Source: Pseudomonas marvdashtae (lineage in GTDB: Bacteria; Pseudomonadota; Gammaproteobacteria; Pseudomonadales; Pseudomonadaceae). From it: a stretch of DNA of 64,000 nucleotides. The stretch lies in contig NZ_JABWQX020000008.1 in assembly GCF_014268655.2 (NCBI RefSeq), positions 27,889 to 91,888 on the forward strand, in the 5' to 3' direction. The notes beneath the pieces were generated by a model. That model made no database searches, was not told the origin of the DNA, and worked only from the letters and a program-made list of their open reading frames with translations. The position numbers were made by a program, and so were the translations under genes. Positions 61,934-64,000 of this stretch are shown in pieces (the first letter of the stretch is position 1; each line of letters starts with the position of its first letter).

Positions 61934-63850
61934 ATGTTCCGGTGGCTTGCCCAGGGTCTGGGAAATGTAAGCGTTAATCGCAAACTCGGTGCAGGCTTCG
62001 GCCTGGTGCTGTTCCTTACCTTGATGATCGCGTTCACCGGTTGGTCCGGCCTGGGCAATGTCATCAGCCGGGGTGACAAGCTGGGGTTCATTGCCAGTCT
62101 CAACGACTTGAGCAAAGACTTGAACCTGGCCAGCATCGACTACAACACCACGCGAGGCGAGAAAGGGCCGCAACAGGTCAACGATCTGCTTGGCAGGCTC
62201 GAAGCCGGGCTGAAAACTGCTCGTGATTCGATTGAGCAGCCGGCTGATGTGGCGCTGATCGACACACAACTGGCTGCCGTTGCCGAATATAAAAGCGCCT
62301 TCGCCCAAATGACCAGCGCCACCGTCAACCGCGAAGACGCCCGCAGCAAGCTGGGCGCCAGCGCCGATAGCGCCGTGGCTCGCGTCGCCGAGGTGGAAAA
62401 AGCGCTGTTGCAGGGCGGCGACGTCACCCAATTCAACAGCGTGGTGGCCCTGAGCAAAGCGATCCAACAGGCCCGTTATCAGGTTCGCGGCTACACCTAC
62501 AGCGGCAAAAACGAAGCCCAGCAGCCGGCCATCGATGCAATCACCGATGCCCTGAAACTACTGGCACGCTTGCCAGCCCAGTTGCCTGAAGAGCATGCCG
62601 ATAGCCTTCAACAGGCCAACGACTCGTTCAATCTCTACCGCGCCGCAGTCGCCCAGTTCCGTGACTCGCAGATCGATAACGCCGCCGCGCAGCAGCGCAT
62701 GGCTGAGCAAGGCCAAGTGCTGATCGATTCCAGCCAGAAGCTGACCGTGTCACAGACAGCCGTGCGCGACCACGACGTCGCCCAAGCCAAGATGCTGCTG
62801 GTAGTGGCGGCCGCCCTGGCCCTGCTGTTCGGCGTAATCGCCGCCCTGCTGATTACCCGACAGATCGTAGGCCCGCTGGATGAGACCTTGAAGGTGGCAG
62901 AACGCGTCGCCGCGGGCGACCTGACCCACAACCTAACCTCCGAACGCCGCGACGAACTCGGCCAACTGCAACGTGCCATGCAACGCATGACCGTAGGCTT
63001 GCGGCAGTTGATCGGCGGTATCGGTGAAGGCGTCACCCAGATCGCCAGCGCCGCTGAACAGCTCTCGGCGGTGACCGAACAGACCAGTGCCGGGGTCAAC
63101 AGCCAAAAGATCGAGACCGATCAGGTCGCCACCGCCATGCATGAAATGACCGCCACGGTGCAGGAAGTGGCGCGCAACGCCGAGGAAGCCTCCGAAGCCG
63201 CCGTCGCCGCCGACCAACAGGCCCGCGAAGGCGACAAAGTCGTCGGCGAAGCCATCGCCCAGATCGAACGCCTGGCGCGGGAAGTCGGTAACTCCACCAC
63301 CGCCATGGGCGATTTGAAGCGCGAAAGCGACAAGATCGGCAGCGTCCTGGACGTGATCAAGTCCGTGGCCCAGCAAACCAACCTGCTGGCCCTCAACGCC
63401 GCCATCGAAGCCGCCCGTGCCGGTGAAGCCGGACGAGGCTTCGCCGTGGTGGCCGATGAGGTCCGTAGCCTGGCCCAGCGCACTCAGAAGTCCACCGAAG
63501 AAATCGAAGAACTGATCGTCGGCCTGCAAAACGGCACCGAACAGGTCGCGACCATCATGGACAACAGCCGTAGCCTGACCGACAGCAGCGTCGAACTGAC
63601 CCGCCGTGCCGGGAGCTCGCTGGAGAACATCACTCGTACGGTTTCGGCGATCCAGTCGATGAACCAGCAGATCGCTGCGGCGGCTGAGCAGCAGAGCGCG
63701 GTGGCTGAGGAGATCAACCGTAGCGTGCTGAATGTGCGTGATGTGTCGGAGCAGACGGCGTCGTCCAGTGAAGAGACTGCCGCCTCCAGTGCTGAACTGG
63801 CGCGGTTGGGGGTTCATTTGCAGACTTTGGTGGGGCGGTTTAGGGTTTGA
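61934..63850 (+). CDS. HBM-type methyl-accepting chemotaxis protein, McpK/McpQ-like (copy 2)
   Basis: 638 residues from ATG 61934 ([20 protein letters not shown]); the frame extends 27 codons upstream without support. Same architecture as its neighbour: TM1, HBM domain ([40 protein letters not shown]), TM2, HAMP, and a signalling half almost identical to copy 1 from about residue 300 on, including the [20 protein letters not shown] tip. The sensor halves differ more, suggesting a tandem duplication with ligand divergence. Confidence 0.9.
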   Translation: MFRWLAQGLGNVSVNRKLGAGFGLVLFLTLMIAFTGWSGLGNVISRGDKLGFIASLNDLSKDLNLASIDYNTTRGEKGPQQVNDLLGRLEAGLKTARDSIEQPADVALIDTQLAAVAEYKSAFAQMTSATVNREDARSKLGASADSAVARVAEVEKALLQGGDVTQFNSVVALSKAIQQARYQVRGYTYSGKNEAQQPAIDAITDALKLLARLPAQLPEEHADSLQQANDSFNLYRAAVAQFRDSQIDNAAAQQRMAEQGQVLIDSSQKLTVSQTAVRDHDVAQAKMLLVVAAALALLFGVIAALLITRQIVGPLDETLKVAERVAAGDLTHNLTSERRDELGQLQRAMQRMTVGLRQLIGGIGEGVTQIASAAEQLSAVTEQTSAGVNSQKIETDQVATAMHEMTATVQEVARNAEEASEAAVAADQQAREGDKVVGEAIAQIERLAREVGNSTTAMGDLKRESDKIGSVLDVIKSVAQQTNLLALNAAIEAARAGEAGRGFAVVADEVRSLAQRTQKSTEEIEELIVGLQNGTEQVATIMDNSRSLTDSSVELTRRAGSSLENITRTVSAIQSMNQQIAAAAEQQSAVAEEINRSVLNVRDVSEQTASSSEETAASSAELARLGVHLQTLVGRFRV

Positions 63851-63914
63851 TGCCCTTTGGGGCTGCTCACTCGTGTGCATATCCATTGCTTCGGTAACGG
63901 CTGATGACGGTTCC

Positions 63915-63970
63915 GCTCTTACAGCGGCTCACTTTTGGGAAGCGCAAAAGTAAGCAAAACGCTTTTGCCC
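63915..63970. repeat. Palindromic intergenic sequence at the window end
   Basis: GCAAAAG (63944-63950) pairs with CTTTTGC (63962-63968) around an 11-base loop, within a stretch that resembles a dispersed Pseudomonas intergenic repeat as I recall it. Its identity cannot be settled because the window ends. No gene was seen in 63851-64000. Confidence 0.35.
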
Positions 63971-64000
63971 CACCACTCGGCACCTCGCCTAGGCTCGGTG

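Overview
The window is a GC-rich, densely coded stretch of a Pseudomonas chromosome, most likely from the fluorescens group. Three things point there: the medium-chain-length PHA cluster phaC1-phaZ-phaC2-phaD with phaI/phaF; the block hemE / gltD-gltB / damX-like / aroB-aroK / pilQPONM / mrcA / maeB / nuclease / rpmE / priA / argS / SPOR / hslVU / pha / ubiEJB / hisIE / tatABC / rsmE / mcp, which as far as I recall is conserved in P. aeruginosa and P. putida; and intergenic palindromes of the GTGGCGAGGGG-ATTTAT-CCCC type that are common in fluorescens-group genomes. No rRNA, tRNA, CRISPR array, prophage or insertion sequence was seen.

Layout. 1-17.2 kb looks like the accessory part: the 3' portion of a very large DUF6543/dermonecrotic-toxin-like protein, a small lipoprotein, a divergent LysR/MFS pair resembling ynfL/ynfM, and a complete type II secretion operon gspCDEFGHIJKLM on the minus strand. 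A GbpA/CbpD-like chitin-active AA10 lytic polysaccharide monooxygenase lies immediately upstream of gspC and is a plausible export substrate. From 17.5 kb onward the content is core: hemE and gltBD (haem and glutamate synthesis), a DamX-like AAA/SPOR protein, aroB and aroK (shikimate pathway) and the type IV pilus assembly operon pilMNOPQ, all on the minus strand. mrcA (PBP1A) reads away from pilM. It is followed by maeB, a secreted nuclease and rpmE on the minus strand.

From 38.8 kb most genes are on the plus strand: priA, argS, an FtsN-like SPOR protein, hslVU, a DUF971 protein, the PHA cluster, ubiE-ubiJ-ubiB, hisI-hisE, tatABC, rsmE and two tandem HBM-type chemoreceptors (McpK/McpQ type). 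phaI, phaF and a small PHA-system protein run on the minus strand inside this block.

How the parts fit. Two secretin machines are encoded here (T2SS GspD and type IV pilus PilQ). Both need a prepilin peptidase, which is not in the window. Tat, T2SS and the LPMO outline an export route for folded proteins to the outside. The pha genes contain both synthases, the depolymerase, the TetR-type regulator and the granule phasins. Nothing here is clearly a new biological system. The items most worth following are the uncharacterised C-terminal domain of the toxin-like protein, an intrinsic terminator written inside the first codons of the nuclease gene, the T2SS-LPMO linkage with a GspC that lacks a PDZ domain, the duplicated chemoreceptors with different promoters, and the family of REP-type palindromes at gene ends.
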